Of a stretch of DNA of 64,000 bases, positions 1 through 11,203 are shown one piece after another. Positions within the stretch are counted from its first letter, which is position 1. Each line of letters opens with the position of its first letter. The position numbers were made by a program, and so were the translations under genes. The stretch covers positions 1,240,001 through 1,304,000 of the forward strand of contig NC_018419.1 of assembly GCF_000287335.1 (NCBI RefSeq). Reading direction: 5' to 3'. The notes under the pieces are model-generated. The model had not been told where the DNA came from, did not search any database, and worked only from the letters and a program-made list of their open reading frames with translations. This DNA is from a secondary endosymbiont of Ctenarytaina eucalypti (lineage in GTDB: Bacteria > Pseudomonadota > Gammaproteobacteria > Enterobacterales > Enterobacteriaceae).

Positions 1-416
1 CCGAGAAACAACGATTCTTGGGTCGCGGAAATATGTTCTGGATTGCAACTAAAAATTTTGAACGCGTTCCACCTTCACTTCGCTTTTTTGCTGGGGGGGA
101 TCGCAGTATACGGGGGTATAAATACAAATCTCTATCACCGAAAGAAAATAATGGGCTTCTGACTGGCGCCTCCAGGTTGGTCACTGGATCGCTGGAATAT
201 CAATATAAATTGAGTGGCAAATGGTGGTACGCGGTATTTTTAGATAGCGGTGAAGCGGTTAATGATATCAAAAAAAGCACTTTTAAGACCGGCGCTGGCG
301 TCGGCGTACGCTGGTATTCACCATTCGGCCCTATCAAGCTAGATATGGCCATCCCGGTTTCGGATGAGCATGAGCATGGCGTGCAGTTTTATATTGGATT
401 AGGGCCGGAATTATGA
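1..416 (+). CDS. tamA: TamA, C-terminal part of the outer-membrane translocation/assembly barrel (5' partial)
   Basis: The gene is cut by the window edge and reads in frame from base 3 to the TGA at 414-416. The visible residues are the last part of an Omp85/BamA-type 16-stranded barrel: the [16 protein letters not shown] strand-loop is the hallmark VRGY/F substrate-binding motif of TamA, and the protein ends in FYIGLGPEL, as E. coli TamA does. The product sits in the outer membrane and works with inner-membrane-anchored TamB in outer-membrane biogenesis (family knowledge). The stop overlaps the tamB start (ATGA), so the two are translationally coupled. No frameshift is seen. Confidence 0.95.
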   Translation, partial: EKQRFLGRGNMFWIATKNFERVPPSLRFFAGGDRSIRGYKYKSLSPKENNGLLTGASRLVTGSLEYQYKLSGKWWYAVFLDSGEAVNDIKKSTFKTGAGVGVRWYSPFGPIKLDMAIPVSDEHEHGVQFYIGLGPEL

Positions 417-3400
417 GGTTGCTTAAGAAAATCTACTTGGGCGTCGCAGTACTTTTGACGTTTTTGGTGGTTGCGTTGGTGTTTGTAGTTAGCACTACTA
501 GCGGAGCACATCTGGTTCTGCACGGCACGGCTCGCTGGATCCCAGGACTGGAAATACATTCTGTCAGCGGTAGCTGGCAGGATTTAACGGTGAAGAATTT
601 ACGTTATCAAATGCCTGGTGTTGCGGTAGGTATTGGCGAATTCCATCTTATGTGGAGCTTTAGATGTCTTCGTGAGCCTCAGGTATGCTTGAATTCTCTT
701 TCCCTAAGCAATGTGCATGTCGACGTGAGCATCGCCGAAGTCGGGCCAGCCGCGAAGGTGTTAGTAGAGAGCTGTGCGCTATTAGCACCTTATCCGCTGA
801 ATTTGCGCCGCCTGACGCTAAATAATGTTCGGGTTAAAGTGGAAGACACTTATATTGTTATTGACGAACTCAGCACGGGTCTTCGTTTTCATGGGAATCA
901 ACTGACTGTCACGCCAACTCTCATTGCTGGTTTGTTAGTGTCACCACCTATTGCGTCGGCGAAAGTAATAGCGGAGACGGTAGCGCTGGCGATGAAATCT
1001 GACATCCGTATGTTAAAGAAAAAAAACATTATTGCTGAAGCAAGAGGCGAGTTCATTCACCCATACACGCGGCTAGCTGAAAAACTGCGTACATTGTTTT
1101 CCACGCCAATCTTACCACCTTTGTCGTCGTTGACCTTTCCGCTGAATGTAACACTTGAGGATATTGAAGGCAAGAATTTGCGCCTGACAGGTGAAGCCGG
1201 TCTGAAGATTAGCCGCTTACGCTTGCAAGCGGCGACCCGTGATCAGCGCGCTGAATTAACGCTGCTAGATATCGACTCGCCCCAGGGGCTGATCAACGCA
1301 TCTGGAACTGCACAGTTAAGCGGGCGTTGGCCTGTGTCGATGATAATCAACGCCACCATTCATAGCTTGAGACTCAAAGGTGAGAAGATTGCACTTGCAT
1401 TGCAAGGATGTTTACGTGATGAACTCTTTGCTGATTTCCACTTTTCCGGTCCCCTCACCGCGAAATTATCAGTGAAAGCGCGCCTGTCTCAGCCAGGCCT
1501 TCCACTGAAGTTAGCGCTTTCTAGCCCGGCCATACAGTGGCCGTTAATTGGTGTATCGAAATATCAGGTACGTAGACTATCCCTTCGGGTAAACGGCGAG
1601 GCTCAGGATTATCATCTGACGTTGAAGGCTGCGATGACCGGCGAAGGCCTACCGCCAATGGACGTAACCTTGGATGCTAATAGCAATCCTGAAGGCTTTA
1701 TGCTGTCGAGTCTACGACTGGCAGCGCTACAGGGCAATACTGATCTAAGCGCCGTCGTGGACTGGCAGCGCAACATCAGCTGGCGCAGCGAACTTTTACT
1801 GAGCGGTATCAATACCGCTCATCAATGGCCTAAATGGCCTGCACGGATTGATGGGCGTCTCATTTTCTGCGGCAGTCTGTATCGCGGAACCTGGCAACTA
1901 CAGGTGCCAGAACTAGAGCTTCATGGCCATGTCCGGCAAAACAAGCTAACCGCTAAGGGATCGCTCAGCGCTAACACCGCAGGGCAATGGCAGGTACCGC
2001 AATTTCTGTTGGCGCTAGGGCCTAATCAGTTAACTGTAAAGGGTGAATTGACCGATGAGTTCGCGCTAGACGCAGTGCTTAATGCGCCAGCGCTGCCAGG
2101 GCTGGGTGGTTGGGCGGCTGGCAATATTAAACTTCGAGGAAATCTACATGCGCCGCAGCTACTAATAGATCTGAACGCAAAAGCGCTACGCTGGGGACGG
2201 TTAACCTTGGGGAACATCGCGCTGAAGGGTGATATATTTTCCAGTAATATTGTGCGAGGCAACTTAGAATTGCAGCTAGAGAGGTTGGTACAGGGGTCGT
2301 TATCCATGACACAACTAACGATAGGTGTCACTGGAGATGAAAAGCATCATCAGATAATGTTAATAATGAAGGGGGCGCCTATTGCGGGCCAGATGAAGTT
2401 ACGCGGAAGTTTCGACCGGCAACGGCAAGCTTGGCAGGGCGCTCTATGCCAAACGTATTTCGATACGCCTCTTGGGGAATGGCGCTTAATGCGCACGATG
2501 ACGCTAGAGTACCAGGCTAGCACAGCACATCTCATCATCGGGCCACATTGCTGGAAAAACATTCATGCTCAGATCTGTGCGCCAAAACATAGTGAGATTG
2601 GGACATCCGGAAAGGCTCGTTTACTGCTAACTCGCTTTGATTTAGCGATACTAAAGCCCATGCTGCCGGTGAAGATGCATGCTAGTGGTGTATTTACTGG
2701 CACGATCGATGTGCGTTGGAAGTCGGGTAGCGCCCCACCTCAAGGCAAGGTAACTCTTGTGGGAAGAGGCGTAAAGGTTCGTCGCATAGTTCAGGGTAAT
2801 AAGACCCTGCCGGTAGTTTTTGAGACGCTGAGGCTTAATGCCGCACTAGATAAGGGTGTGGTGCGGATCAAGTGGTTGATGAACATCGCCGAGCATGGAC
2901 GGCTCAAGGGTGATATGCGGGTCATAGAATCCCATAATCGGCGATTGTTGTCTGGTGAGATTAACGTCAATCATCTCTCGTTGTCGCTGTTACAACCCTT
3001 AGTATCGCCAGGTGAAAGCGTTGATGGCCTGCTCAATGCTGCGTTACGTCTCGGCGGTGATGTGCGTCGCCCAATGCTGCGTGGCCAGCTAGCGATGGAT
3101 GGTCTGGTGATCAAAGGTAATTTTATGCCTTTTTTTATGACTGAAAGTCGCTTAGCTGTTGCTTTTTCCGAGACCCGCTCTACCCTAGAAGGGGCGCTCT
3201 GCACAACCCGCGGCCAGATCAACCTTATAGGTACTGCCTCCTGGGGCCGGGGGTCAGATTGGAAAGCGCGTATCAGTGCAAAAGGAAATCAAGTGCGCAT
3301 TATTATGCCGCCGCTGGCGAGGTTAGATATTTCGCCAGATATAGTGTTTGAGGCTACGCCGACCCTATTTTCCCTCAATGGCAAGGTCGACATTCCTTGG

Positions 3401-4222
3401 GCGCGTATTAAAGTGAAGGATATGCAGCAGAGCGTGGTCGGCATCTGCAAGGATGAGGTGCTTCTGGACAATGATTTTCAGCCGATAACCGATAGCGATA
3501 GTGTCCTCGGCATGCCCATAATATCAAATCTTCTGGTGCATGTCGGCGAGGATGTTCACCTAGATGCTTTTGGCCTAAAAGCTAGACTAGAGGGGCATTT
3601 AAAAGTAGCACAGGATAAGCAAGCCCTAGGTCTGAACGGGCAAATCGATATTGCCTCCGGACGATTCCACGCCTATGGACAGGATTTAATCGTCAACAAA
3701 GGGCAGTTACTTTTTTCCGGACCAGTTGATCAGCCTTACCTAAATATGGAAGCCATTCGGAATCCGGACTGCACAGAGGATGAGGTTACAGCGGGGGTGC
3801 GTGTAAGCGGGTTAGCTGACCGCCCGACAGTGAATGTATTTTCTGAGCCGGTAAAATCACAACAAGAGGCGCTGTCTTATTTGCTGCGCGGGCATGGTCT
3901 CGATGGTTCTGGCGTCGACAGCAACATGATGACATCTATGTTAATCGGGATGGGGGTTGCACAAAGTGGGCACGTTGTGGGTAAAATTGGAAAAGCATTC
4001 CGGGTTAGTGATTTATCATTGGAAACTAAGGGGGTTGGCGAAAGTTCACAGGTCGTGCTCAGCGGTTACATGGCGCCTTATCTTCAGGTAAAGTATGGTG
4101 TTGGAATTTTTGACTCACTAGCCACGTTAACGTTGCGTTATCGTTTAATGCCGAAACTTTATCTGGAAGCCGTCTCGGGCCTGAACCAGACGCTAGACAT
4201 GCTCTATCGGTTTGAATTTTAG
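413..4222 (+). CDS. tamB: TamB, inner-membrane-anchored AsmA-like envelope-spanning protein
   Basis: 1269 residues, against about 1259 in E. coli. Residues about 6-28 form one hydrophobic signal anchor. They are followed by a long beta-rich periplasmic body of repeating short amphipathic strands, as in AsmA-like bridge proteins. The last roughly 350 residues are the conserved TamB (DUF490) domain, ending in a barrel-like MLYRFEF, which in the family contacts TamA. Known role: with TamA, outer-membrane protein insertion and glycerophospholipid transfer. It starts inside the tamA stop (ATGA). A 3.8-kb gene kept open in a genome with so much decay suggests strong selection on the outer membrane. 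Certain by length, context and both ends. Confidence 0.95.
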   Translation: MRLLKKIYLGVAVLLTFLVVALVFVVSTTSGAHLVLHGTARWIPGLEIHSVSGSWQDLTVKNLRYQMPGVAVGIGEFHLMWSFRCLREPQVCLNSLSLSNVHVDVSIAEVGPAAKVLVESCALLAPYPLNLRRLTLNNVRVKVEDTYIVIDELSTGLRFHGNQLTVTPTLIAGLLVSPPIASAKVIAETVALAMKSDIRMLKKKNIIAEARGEFIHPYTRLAEKLRTLFSTPILPPLSSLTFPLNVTLEDIEGKNLRLTGEAGLKISRLRLQAATRDQRAELTLLDIDSPQGLINASGTAQLSGRWPVSMIINATIHSLRLKGEKIALALQGCLRDELFADFHFSGPLTAKLSVKARLSQPGLPLKLALSSPAIQWPLIGVSKYQVRRLSLRVNGEAQDYHLTLKAAMTGEGLPPMDVTLDANSNPEGFMLSSLRLAALQGNTDLSAVVDWQRNISWRSELLLSGINTAHQWPKWPARIDGRLIFCGSLYRGTWQLQVPELELHGHVRQNKLTAKGSLSANTAGQWQVPQFLLALGPNQLTVKGELTDEFALDAVLNAPALPGLGGWAAGNIKLRGNLHAPQLLIDLNAKALRWGRLTLGNIALKGDIFSSNIVRGNLELQLERLVQGSLSMTQLTIGVTGDEKHHQIMLIMKGAPIAGQMKLRGSFDRQRQAWQGALCQTYFDTPLGEWRLMRTMTLEYQASTAHLIIGPHCWKNIHAQICAPKHSEIGTSGKARLLLTRFDLAILKPMLPVKMHASGVFTGTIDVRWKSGSAPPQGKVTLVGRGVKVRRIVQGNKTLPVVFETLRLNAALDKGVVRIKWLMNIAEHGRLKGDMRVIESHNRRLLSGEINVNHLSLSLLQPLVSPGESVDGLLNAALRLGGDVRRPMLRGQLAMDGLVIKGNFMPFFMTESRLAVAFSETRSTLEGALCTTRGQINLIGTASWGRGSDWKARISAKGNQVRIIMPPLARLDISPDIVFEATPTLFSLNGKVDIPWARIKVKDMQQSVVGICKDEVLLDNDFQPITDSDSVLGMPIISNLLVHVGEDVHLDAFGLKARLEGHLKVAQDKQALGLNGQIDIASGRFHAYGQDLIVNKGQLLFSGPVDQPYLNMEAIRNPDCTEDEVTAGVRVSGLADRPTVNVFSEPVKSQQEALSYLLRGHGLDGSGVDSNMMTSMLIGMGVAQSGHVVGKIGKAFRVSDLSLETKGVGESSQVVLSGYMAPYLQVKYGVGIFDSLATLTLRYRLMPKLYLEAVSGLNQTLDMLYRFEF

Positions 4223-4334
4223 TTATGCAAAGTATGATTTAAAAGATTGTCTAGTAGTAATCATGGAGAAATATATCACTGAATGAAACGTGTAGAAGTG
4301 CTATAGTAGCAATCCACGTCTAGCTTGAAGTTGT

Positions 4335-4592
4335 ATGCGTATAGCCATGATGCGGCGGGCCATGGCGGTCAATAAAAAGCGGTGGTATATGGTGAGCTAT
4401 CACGCATTCATTCTACTTACTGTGGTAGTATGATTCCCCTACACACTAAAAATTATGAACACAAGCAGATTCTTATCAGTCGGTCCTATAGTAGCACCTG
4501 AATGTATCTTCGTGAGATGTCGGTTAATCAAGCATACTGTATATGCTTGGAGGAGGGTGGCTATCCCAGAATTAAGTGTCTTCCCGGGATAG
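4335..4592 (+). pseudogene. ytfP: Relic of ytfP (gamma-glutamylcyclotransferase-like)
   Basis: Just downstream of tamB, where E. coli has ytfP. The relic begins ATGCGTATA (MRI, as in YtfP). It continues RRAMAVNKKRWYM, resembling the YtfP N-terminal block that ends NSHWM, and late in the gene has RLIKHTVYAW against QLIQTPYGSAW. The same frame runs to TAG at 4590-4592 with one internal TGA. About 86 codons remain of 113, so part of the middle has been lost. The alignment is by eye from memory; position and both termini support it. Confidence 0.55.
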
Positions 4593-4597
4593 TCAAA
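4525..4597. repeat. Two small inverted repeats between tamB and ppa
   Basis: CAAGCATA and TATGCTTG form an 8-bp stem with a 5-nt loop. A few bases further on, CTATCCC and GGGATAG form a 7-bp stem over about 18 nt. They lie between convergent tamB(-ytfP) and ppa and could be remains of a bidirectional terminator, but neither strand has a clean T-tract directly after the stem. Confidence 0.3.
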
Positions 4598-4626
4598 ATA
4601 GCTTAATACTCGGTTTTTTAGTATAT

Positions 4627-5157
4627 TTATTGCTTTTTATCGCGCCCAAATGATGCTAAAATTTCATTTTTAGCTGCTTCAGCACTATCCCATCCGTCGA
4701 TTCGCACCCATTTTCCGGCATCAAGATCCTTGTAATGCTGGAAAAAATGATTGATTTTCGAGCGAAGAAACTGTGGTAAATCGTCTACGTCTCTAATTGT
4801 ATCATATTCTTTTGATAGCTTGGTATGCGGCACAGCTATCAGTTTAGCATCTTCACCGGATTCATCGGTCATCTTCAACACACCGACCGGGCGGCAGAAC
4901 ACGACAGCGCGAGGTTGTATCGGATAGGGTGTAGGAACTAGTACGTCTACGGGATCGCCATCCAAGGAAAGGGTATGGTTGATATATCCGTAGTTACAAG
5001 GATAGAGCATGCTAGTAGGCATGAAGCGATCGACAAAGAGGACGCCGCTTTTTTTATCAACTTCATATTTAATCGGCGGGGAGTTAGCCGAAATTTCAAT
5101 AATGACATAAATGTTTTCCGGGAGATCTATTCCTGCCGGTATGTGACTTAAACTCAT
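4627..5157 (-). CDS. ppa: Inorganic pyrophosphatase
   Basis: 176 residues, the same length as E. coli Ppa. Hydrolyses pyrophosphate to two phosphates in the cytosol, pulling biosynthetic reactions forward. The family active-site pieces are present: [26 protein letters not shown] with its aspartates, the DESGEDAKL metal and phosphate loop, and HYKDLD. It is convergent with tamB and the ytfP relic, as in E. coli. The start ATG at 5157 follows AAGGGGC at a suitable distance. No key residue appears lost. Confidence 0.98.
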   Translation of the reverse strand: MSLSHIPAGIDLPENIYVIIEISANSPPIKYEVDKKSGVLFVDRFMPTSMLYPCNYGYINHTLSLDGDPVDVLVPTPYPIQPRAVVFCRPVGVLKMTDESGEDAKLIAVPHTKLSKEYDTIRDVDDLPQFLRSKINHFFQHYKDLDAGKWVRIDGWDSAEAAKNEILASFGRDKKQ

Positions 5158-5198
5158 CTTTTGCCCCTTAAGATTTTTAATAGCTGCTAAATAGGCTT

Positions 5199-5229
5199 AG
5201 TATAACTACTCTCCGCTGGAGACAGGCAA
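5199..5229 (-). promoter_or_regulatory. Candidate sigma-70 promoter of ppa
   Basis: On the minus strand TTGCCT (5229-5224) and TATACT (5204-5199) are separated by 19 nt, about 40 nt before the ppa start. Hexamers are reasonable but the spacer is longer than the ideal 17. Read by eye only. Confidence 0.3.
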
Positions 5230-6575
5230 AGGGCCTGAGGAAGGTTTAGTGACACCGCTTAAGTGCGGTGTCGGGCGTAGAATTCCTATTCTATAACTCA
5301 GAGGATTATGATAGTAGATTAATAGTTATATATAGTCCAAGCATCTTAAAGTTTTTTAAAAAATTGTAACTTTTAGTAATTATTAGCTGCAATTACGCTT
5401 TTTTTTAAAATATAGTTTTTATGGCACAAAAAATGTTTAACGGCATCAACTGGTCTACAGATAAAAAGACCCGTATACAGCCCAAATTCTCTAATAGTAT
5501 AAATGAAGCAGTTAGGTATTCGTGTATGAAAAGCACATGTTGATTAGACGAAGAAGAGCACTACTTTATAATCAGATGGCGTTATCACAGTACCACGCTA
5601 GTCGATTATGCAATGCGTTCTTAGCCTTTAGCTGCCTGCTTGACAGCGCTGTGTTGACTTGATTTGTACAATTATAACAGCACCGCTAAGATTTTAAGAG
5701 CACTCGCTTGCTCAGATAGTGAGAAAATACTTTGAATATTAGTATATTAGCATCAAGATAACATGAAATTATCTATGGAGTTATTGACATTAGGCATGTT
5801 GTCACGAGATGTGGCGTATGATGTAAGCCTGCTCTGGAAGTGGTAGCGCGATACATAAAACTCTCCCCACCTCCTGCTCAAAGATTGGTGGCTCTTAGAG
5901 AGAAGGCTAGATAAAGTAAAATAACTTCAACAGTTATGTATAAAAATTTTTTTTGAGACACTAATAGAGACACGTTTCACCAGGATGTTTGGTGATAGAA
6001 GGCAATCATGTCACCGACACCTTAGCGGGCGCTGTGAAAATGCAGCATAGTTGGTTATTATAAGAGAAACCATGCAGTTAAAAAAGTAGTTTTCTGAGTA
6101 GTAGTTATGATATCTTGAAAATGCACGTGTATTATCGATCAGCGCTCACCGGCTGAAACGCGCCTATTCTTCTTTATACATACTTCCAGGTGATCATCGC
6201 AGCCTAGGGGCATCATGCACCCAGTGGGGAGAGGGATAATAACAACGGTTTTGAAGGTTTGTTTAACTAGCTTGCACTGTTGTTAATAGGATTCACACCG
6301 TGTGTATCGCTTTCAGGGGTTCACTTGTCATCACCTTTTCTTTATTCAAAATCAGACACATGAGGAAGAAAATCGGTTTGCTAAGCTGGCCGCATCAATT
6401 ATTATTAAATAGATGCTATACGATGCTGAAATGCATTAAACAAGATGTTAAGAAAATGAATGTTATATATATTCCATAATAGAGAGGAAATGACTCTTTA
6501 TTATGAAAGCGCGTTAATAGTCATTAACACTAGACTCTAGTATAACATATACTTGAGGATTGAGAATTTTATTGC
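5230..6575. other. 1.3-kb non-coding gap upstream of rluC
   Basis: No open frame with recognisable protein similarity. In E. coli the large rne gene lies divergent from rluC; nothing I can call rne remains, and the gap is too short for a full copy. One compact perfect stem is present at 5251-5272 (GACACCGC, loop TTAAGT, GCGGTGTC), with no T-tract on either side. Confidence 0.5.
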
Positions 6576-7532
6576 ATGAATAAGAACGCTCCTGGCGTAT
6601 ATTTTATTACTATTTCGGCAGATGCCGTTGGTCAACGAATCGATAATTTTTTGCGTACACGCCTCAAAGGCGTGCCGAAAAGCATGATCTACCGTATTTT
6701 GCGTAAAGGTGAAGTGCGCATCAATAAAAAAAGAGTCAAACCGGAATATAAATTGCAAAATTATGATCAAGTGCGTATACCACCGGTGCGTTGCTCAGAT
6801 GGTGAAAATGCATCCATTCCCATTGGGCTGAATAAAGTTGCTGTTTTAAATGATTCCATCCTCTATGAGGATGATTATTTGCTTATCTTAAATAAGCCTG
6901 CCGGAACGGCTGTTCATGGTGGCAGTGGTCTAAGTTTTGGCGTAATTGAAGGCCTACGCGCCCTACGCCCGTCTGGGCGTTTTCTGGAATTAGTTCATCG
7001 ACTAGATAGACATACCTCCGGGGCGCTGTTGTTGGCCAAGAAGCGTTCTTCGCTGCACGCCCTGCATGAGCAATTGCGCGCTCAGAGGATGCAAAAAGAT
7101 TATGTGGCTCTGGTAGGAGGTTACTGGCAGTCCCGTGTCACAAAAGTAGTAGCACCGCTGCTAAAGAATAGACTCGTCAGCGGCGCGTACAGTGTTCAAG
7201 TTAACCGTGAGGGAAAACCATCGCAAACTTGTTTTAAAGTGGAAGAGAGATTTAGGCTGGCCACTCTGGTTAGAGTCCGCCCAGTAACTGGGCGGACTCA
7301 TCAGATTCGAGTTCATTCCCAATATGCCGGCCATCCTATTGCATTTGATGATCTCTACGGGGACAGCATATTCGACCAACAATTAAAGGGGTGTGGCCTG
7401 AATCGTCTGTTTTTGCACGCGGCTGCACTTAGTTTTCACCATCCCGTCAGCGGCGCAACACTGCTGATAGAGGCACCGTTAGATGCACCGCTACATCGGT
7501 GCCTACTATATTTGCGAGCCCACCATCAATAG
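6576..7532 (+). CDS. rluC: 23S rRNA pseudouridine(955/2504/2580) synthase
   Basis: 318 residues against 319 in E. coli. An N-terminal S4 RNA-binding domain (about 20-80, with GVPKSMIYRILRKGEVRINKK) is followed by the RluA-type catalytic domain. The catalytic aspartate is present in HRLDRHTSGALLLAKK, and the later conserved block GRTHQIRVH is intact. Makes three pseudouridines in 23S rRNA near the peptidyl transferase centre (family knowledge). The start ATG at 6576 follows GAGGATTGAG. It stands alone, with neighbours on both sides decayed. No oddity in the protein. Confidence 0.97.
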   Translation: MNKNAPGVYFITISADAVGQRIDNFLRTRLKGVPKSMIYRILRKGEVRINKKRVKPEYKLQNYDQVRIPPVRCSDGENASIPIGLNKVAVLNDSILYEDDYLLILNKPAGTAVHGGSGLSFGVIEGLRALRPSGRFLELVHRLDRHTSGALLLAKKRSSLHALHEQLRAQRMQKDYVALVGGYWQSRVTKVVAPLLKNRLVSGAYSVQVNREGKPSQTCFKVEERFRLATLVRVRPVTGRTHQIRVHSQYAGHPIAFDDLYGDSIFDQQLKGCGLNRLFLHAAALSFHHPVSGATLLIEAPLDAPLHRCLLYLRAHHQ

Positions 7533-7568
7533 TCAAAGAAACCCATATTGTTGCTTAATATTGTTTTT

Positions 7569-7692
7569 CGATAGTGGGGCGAATTTATTTCTGGTGCAAT
7601 CATTGATGCTATCAGAGGTAGCCAGCAGTTCTATTAAGGCATGGTGGCCTTGTCCTCGAAAGTTCACAAATAAACCCCAAAAGACTTCGCAT
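7569..7692 (-). pseudogene. yceF: Relic of yceF (Maf-like nucleotide pyrophosphatase), C-terminal part
   Basis: On the minus strand, convergent with rluC as yceF is in E. coli, one frame reads CEVFWGLFVNFRGQ and then ALIELL to NKFAPL. This parallels the YceF C-terminus SEGFGITLFERLEGRD, LVGLPL, GKNPL. The remaining upstream part (towards 8150) is not recognisable. By-eye alignment, supported by position and orientation. Confidence 0.45.
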
Positions 7693-7739
7693 CTCCTTTG
7701 CCGATACTTGTTAGAGGGTTCATCGGCTCCAGATCAGGG

Positions 7740-8883
7740 CGTAGAATGTTAGAGTCTGATGATGTAAGTATATAAGGCGCCGAAATCTTCCTCCTATCGA
7801 CTTTTTCGCTATTAGCGTGCTTTTAGGCATAACCTAGTCATCTAACATCAAGCTCTCTGGGCAGAACTAATGAATCAGCTATTGAGCATATCAAAAAACA
7901 GCGCTTACACTTTTCGGTCTGGTCAGACGCCGGACCATGGCCCTTCACTGTTGAACTATCCAGTACAATGTCAGGGACATCGGGCACAAGAAACTCATAG
8001 GTTACAGTTAGTCTTGCGTTCTTGAATAAAAAAGAGTTTGAAATAAGTTTTAGTTAATCTTATGTATTCATTTCAATTAAGAATTTTTATAGCAAAGTAA
8101 CAGCGTTCAAGTATTCACTCACTTACGTACAATATAGCAATTAATAAAGATGGCGCTGTAATAACATAAATAGATCAGCTATCTCTCTTTCTACATAGAG
8201 AGAAACATGTTTTTAGAAGACGTGTTTGAGCGCTGCTCTTTTTTAGATACGATCATCAAGAGTCATTACTACGGCGATCATGATGCACCTGGTTTTGGTT
8301 ATCCCTGAGAACCTGATAAATATTCGTTGACTGAATGTTTACACTTACGCAACATCGGCTAAGATTATTAAAATAGCCCATGCACAGACTCTGTTATCTT
8401 ACATGAAAGTACTCTTTATAAAATTTGGAAGCGGTTAGTGAACAGCGATAATACTGTACTTTTTTGTGTCGGGTGTTTTGAAAAAGAAGATAGAGGGGCT
8501 GCTGATCGTGCTTCGGTAGACTACGTAATATTAATTAACATTATTTATATCACACTAACTAATTTTGTTAAAAGTAGCCTACTCCTCCAGCATGAGAATA
8601 CTCAGAAAAAAGAGAGGTTATTAGCGCCACGCTCAATGACTGGTTACCTCCGTTTCTATTGATAAGACGTTTGGACAACCATCTTAGCCTACCGAGCTAA
8701 GATCAGATGTTGCAGAGGGCGAGACTCATGCCAATGGTAAAAATACGTCACTCAATAACGCTGTTAGCAATAGCCAACAGCGTTAGCATCGCGTCAGAAT
8801 AGCCTTATGCAAAGTCACTGCATTACATGCTCTATATTTTGTCTATTGCATTTTGTCTATATTAACTACAGGTATTAAATCTT
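7740..8883. other. Non-coding gap between the yceF relic and suhB
   Basis: No convincing open frame. Holds a perfect 10-bp inverted repeat at 8756-8785 (TAACGCTGTT, 10-nt loop, AACAGCGTTA). It lies about 100 nt beyond the suhB stop and could be a weakened suhB terminator, though no T-tract follows on the minus strand. Confidence 0.45.
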
Positions 8884-9681
8884 TTACTGAGCAACAGTCA
8901 GTGACTTGCGCATGGTAGCAAGCATAGCTTTTACGACGCTAGGATTACCTGCCACGAGATTACCTGACAGCAGGTAATTATGGTTACCCATAAAATCGGT
9001 AACTAAGCCACCCGCCTCACGCACGAGAAGCTCCCCCCCAGCGAAGTCCCAGGGATGCAGGCCGATTTCAAAAAAACCGTCTACCCGTCCGGCAGCTACA
9101 TAAGCAAGATCTAGCGCTGCAGAACCGGTGCGTCGGAAATCTGCGCATTTTACAAATAGTTGACTAACTAGAGACATGTAGTTATTTGCATATTTTTTTT
9201 GCTTAAAAGGAAACCCCGTAGCCAAAATAATGCCATCCAAATTACGTGCGGCACTGCTACGTAGGCGGTATCCGTTCAATTGAGCGCCTTGGCCACGGGA
9301 TGCGGTAAACATTTCATTTCGCATTGGATCGTAGACCACAGCAACTTCAGTACGGTCTTTAATGCAGACGGCAAGAGACACTGAAAAGTGGGGGAAGCGC
9401 TTGATAAAGTTGGTAGTACCATCTAATGGATCGATTATCCATCGCACATCTGTGTCTGTACCGACTAGCTCACCAAGTTCTTCGCCGATAATAGAATGAT
9501 GTGGGAAGCACCTGCGGATTACTTCAATAATTAAACGTTCCGCTTCGCGGGCTACGTTTGTGACAAAATCATTTTCTCCTTTTTGGTGGGTCTCGACGGC
9601 ATCAGGTAGTTCATAATATTTAGTAATTACATTACCGGCCTTTCGCACAGCGCGAATAGCGATGTTGAGCATCGGATGCAT
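8884..9681 (-). CDS. suhB: Inositol-1-monophosphatase family protein SuhB
   Basis: 265 residues against 267 in E. coli. Has the Mg-dependent phosphatase motifs: GEELGE, WIIDPLDGTTNFIKRFPHF and WDFAGGELLVREAGG. In E. coli SuhB dephosphorylates inositol 1-phosphate in vitro, but its main role is as a factor for rRNA-operon antitermination complexes and ribosome assembly. It is divergent from the trmJ and iscR relics, as in E. coli (suhB-trmJ-iscR). Start MHPMLNIAIRA matches the family N-terminus. The protein looks complete. Confidence 0.97.
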   Translation of the reverse strand: MHPMLNIAIRAVRKAGNVITKYYELPDAVETHQKGENDFVTNVAREAERLIIEVIRRCFPHHSIIGEELGELVGTDTDVRWIIDPLDGTTNFIKRFPHFSVSLAVCIKDRTEVAVVYDPMRNEMFTASRGQGAQLNGYRLRSSAARNLDGIILATGFPFKQKKYANNYMSLVSQLFVKCADFRRTGSAALDLAYVAAGRVDGFFEIGLHPWDFAGGELLVREAGGLVTDFMGNHNYLLSGNLVAGNPSVVKAMLATMRKSLTVAQ

Positions 9682-9832
9682 AGATATCGTCCACTATAAG
9701 TAAGATAGAAAGGAACGAAACAGTGAGTCATATAGCAGATTGTCAGAAAAAACCTACAGCTATGCTTACTATATCGCCTACATTCGTTCTGTCTGTTAAG
9801 ACCGTGAGGTGAAGTATACGTATTTTTTCTTA

Positions 9833-10466
9833 TTACAGCATTTTATGACGGGCAACATCAACCCCCTGCGGTTTCTGTGATGAAAGTACAAGCTGAAAAA
9901 CAATTTTTCTGCTCAATCTTTCTTTAATAATAGGGAGACAAGAGAGATGACTGGATGCATTAGAGGCAATGATGTTATAGGTAACTCTATCTGTTTTGAC
10001 AACCGATGGAGAGTTGTCCTCGCCCCCCAAGCCTGATAGAAGGAGCGGTAGCTGCCAGCACCTTTCTAGACTGCTGCCTGTGGCGCATGCTGGCCTAGTT
10101 AGAGGGAATAGTGAGAATCATAGCAAATATCGCTCAGGCAAGATAGTGTTTTGGTTAGTTGTGAGCGAAGTCCCTCCCACTAGTGCTGCATTAGAAGAAA
10201 GTTTTTTATCTTGAGATCTCGGGTTTCTTGACTCGACAGGCAAGCAGAAGGACGTCATAGTACATGAAGCCTCAGTTTTGTCTTTGATAGAAAAGCCGGG
10301 GTTTTTATCAGCAGCCAGAGCATATTCTGAGTATAACTGGCTGCCCCTAGCGCGCTTACCCAGAATGAAGGATGAAAAACCACGTTGCCTTTCAAGTCTT
10401 CCGAGGCGGGAAAAGCTGTTACCGTATATTCTGCGTGGAATCTTGATCTTTAGGATGAATCCATAA
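9833..10466 (+). pseudogene. trmJ: Relic of trmJ (tRNA Cm32/Um32 methyltransferase)
   Basis: Lies between suhB and the iscR relic, the E. coli position. Pieces occur in the right order but in shifted frames and with stops: TGNI near 9845 (TrmJ TGNMGSVARA), GNDVIGNS near 9967 (TrmJ SDVIGNAH), KIVFWLVVSEVPPTSAALEE near 10140 (TrmJ VFGRERVGLTNEEL), and LLPYILRGIL ending near 10460 (TrmJ QELNILRGILA). Total length is close to the ancestral gene, so this is point decay and small indels rather than large deletion. The open frames overlapping it on both strands are accidental. Confidence 0.7.
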
Positions 10467-10653
10467 ACGCTAGCTCCATGTTCTTTAAATACCTTCATCG
10501 GTTTTCAGTCTCAGATGGACGTACACTTTCAGCAATTGCACACAATACCGATAAAAGGGCAGCGCTGCTTGAGTGCGTGACTTGGTTAAATAGTTAGCGA
10601 TTGTATTTAGAAGTAAGAAGTGTTACTACGTTATGTTCGTTGGTCTTGTGAAC

Positions 10654-11156
10654 ATGAATCTAACATCGATAGATCATGATATACTGACTGATGTGCTTGA
10701 TATAGCGATTTACTTCGGAAAGGCGACCGAAGCTATTTACTGGCAGTATTGAACTCTAAGTTATTGATTTTGATTATTTTAACAGCTATTCCCCCGACGA
10801 TGCAAAAATGCTATAAGGGCGATCAGGGTATAAAAGGAAGACGTAGGGCATTGTCTAGGCGCAGACTTTTATTAGATTGCCATCAGCGCAATTAACAAAA
10901 ACCTCGATGAATAAATAACCCCTCTCGTTTTCAGAGTAAAGAAAGTTGCTAGGGGTGCGGGTCCTCTGTTTGACTAAAACTATCTGGAACGCTCTTAGGG
11001 TACAGACAAGACCATGTTTTAATCATATGATCCTGACTACTCTCCTCTTAAGTAATCTGCTTATCCTTCAGGTTGACGATCCTTAAGACAACGATACGCA
11101 GCATTTGCTGACCATAGGGATTACAGGAAAAAATTAACGCTCATCTGCACGCTTGA
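10654..11156 (+). pseudogene. iscR: Relic of iscR (Fe-S-sensing regulator of the isc operon)
   Basis: The ATG at 10654 opens NLTSIDHDILTDVLDIAI, matching the IscR N-terminus (RLTSKGRYAVTAMLDVAL) position for position. A later frame gives LTTLLLSNLLILQVDD near 11030 (IscR LTGFLNNITLGELVNN). The last residues, [11 protein letters not shown] then TGA at 11154-11156, match TQDAIDVKLRA-stop. Length (about 167 codons) is near the 162 of E. coli, with frameshifts and stops in the middle. It lies 47 nt upstream of iscS. Its loss removes IscR control of this locus. Confidence 0.75.
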
Positions 11157-11203
11157 ATAAAATCAGGGTATCCTGTTTTATTGATGCTCGGAGTAAAATC
11201 TTT

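Noticed and set aside
10118-10498. 126-codon open frame on the minus strand
   Set aside because: It lies across the trmJ relic, whose residues are readable on the other strand; its own translation has no family features.
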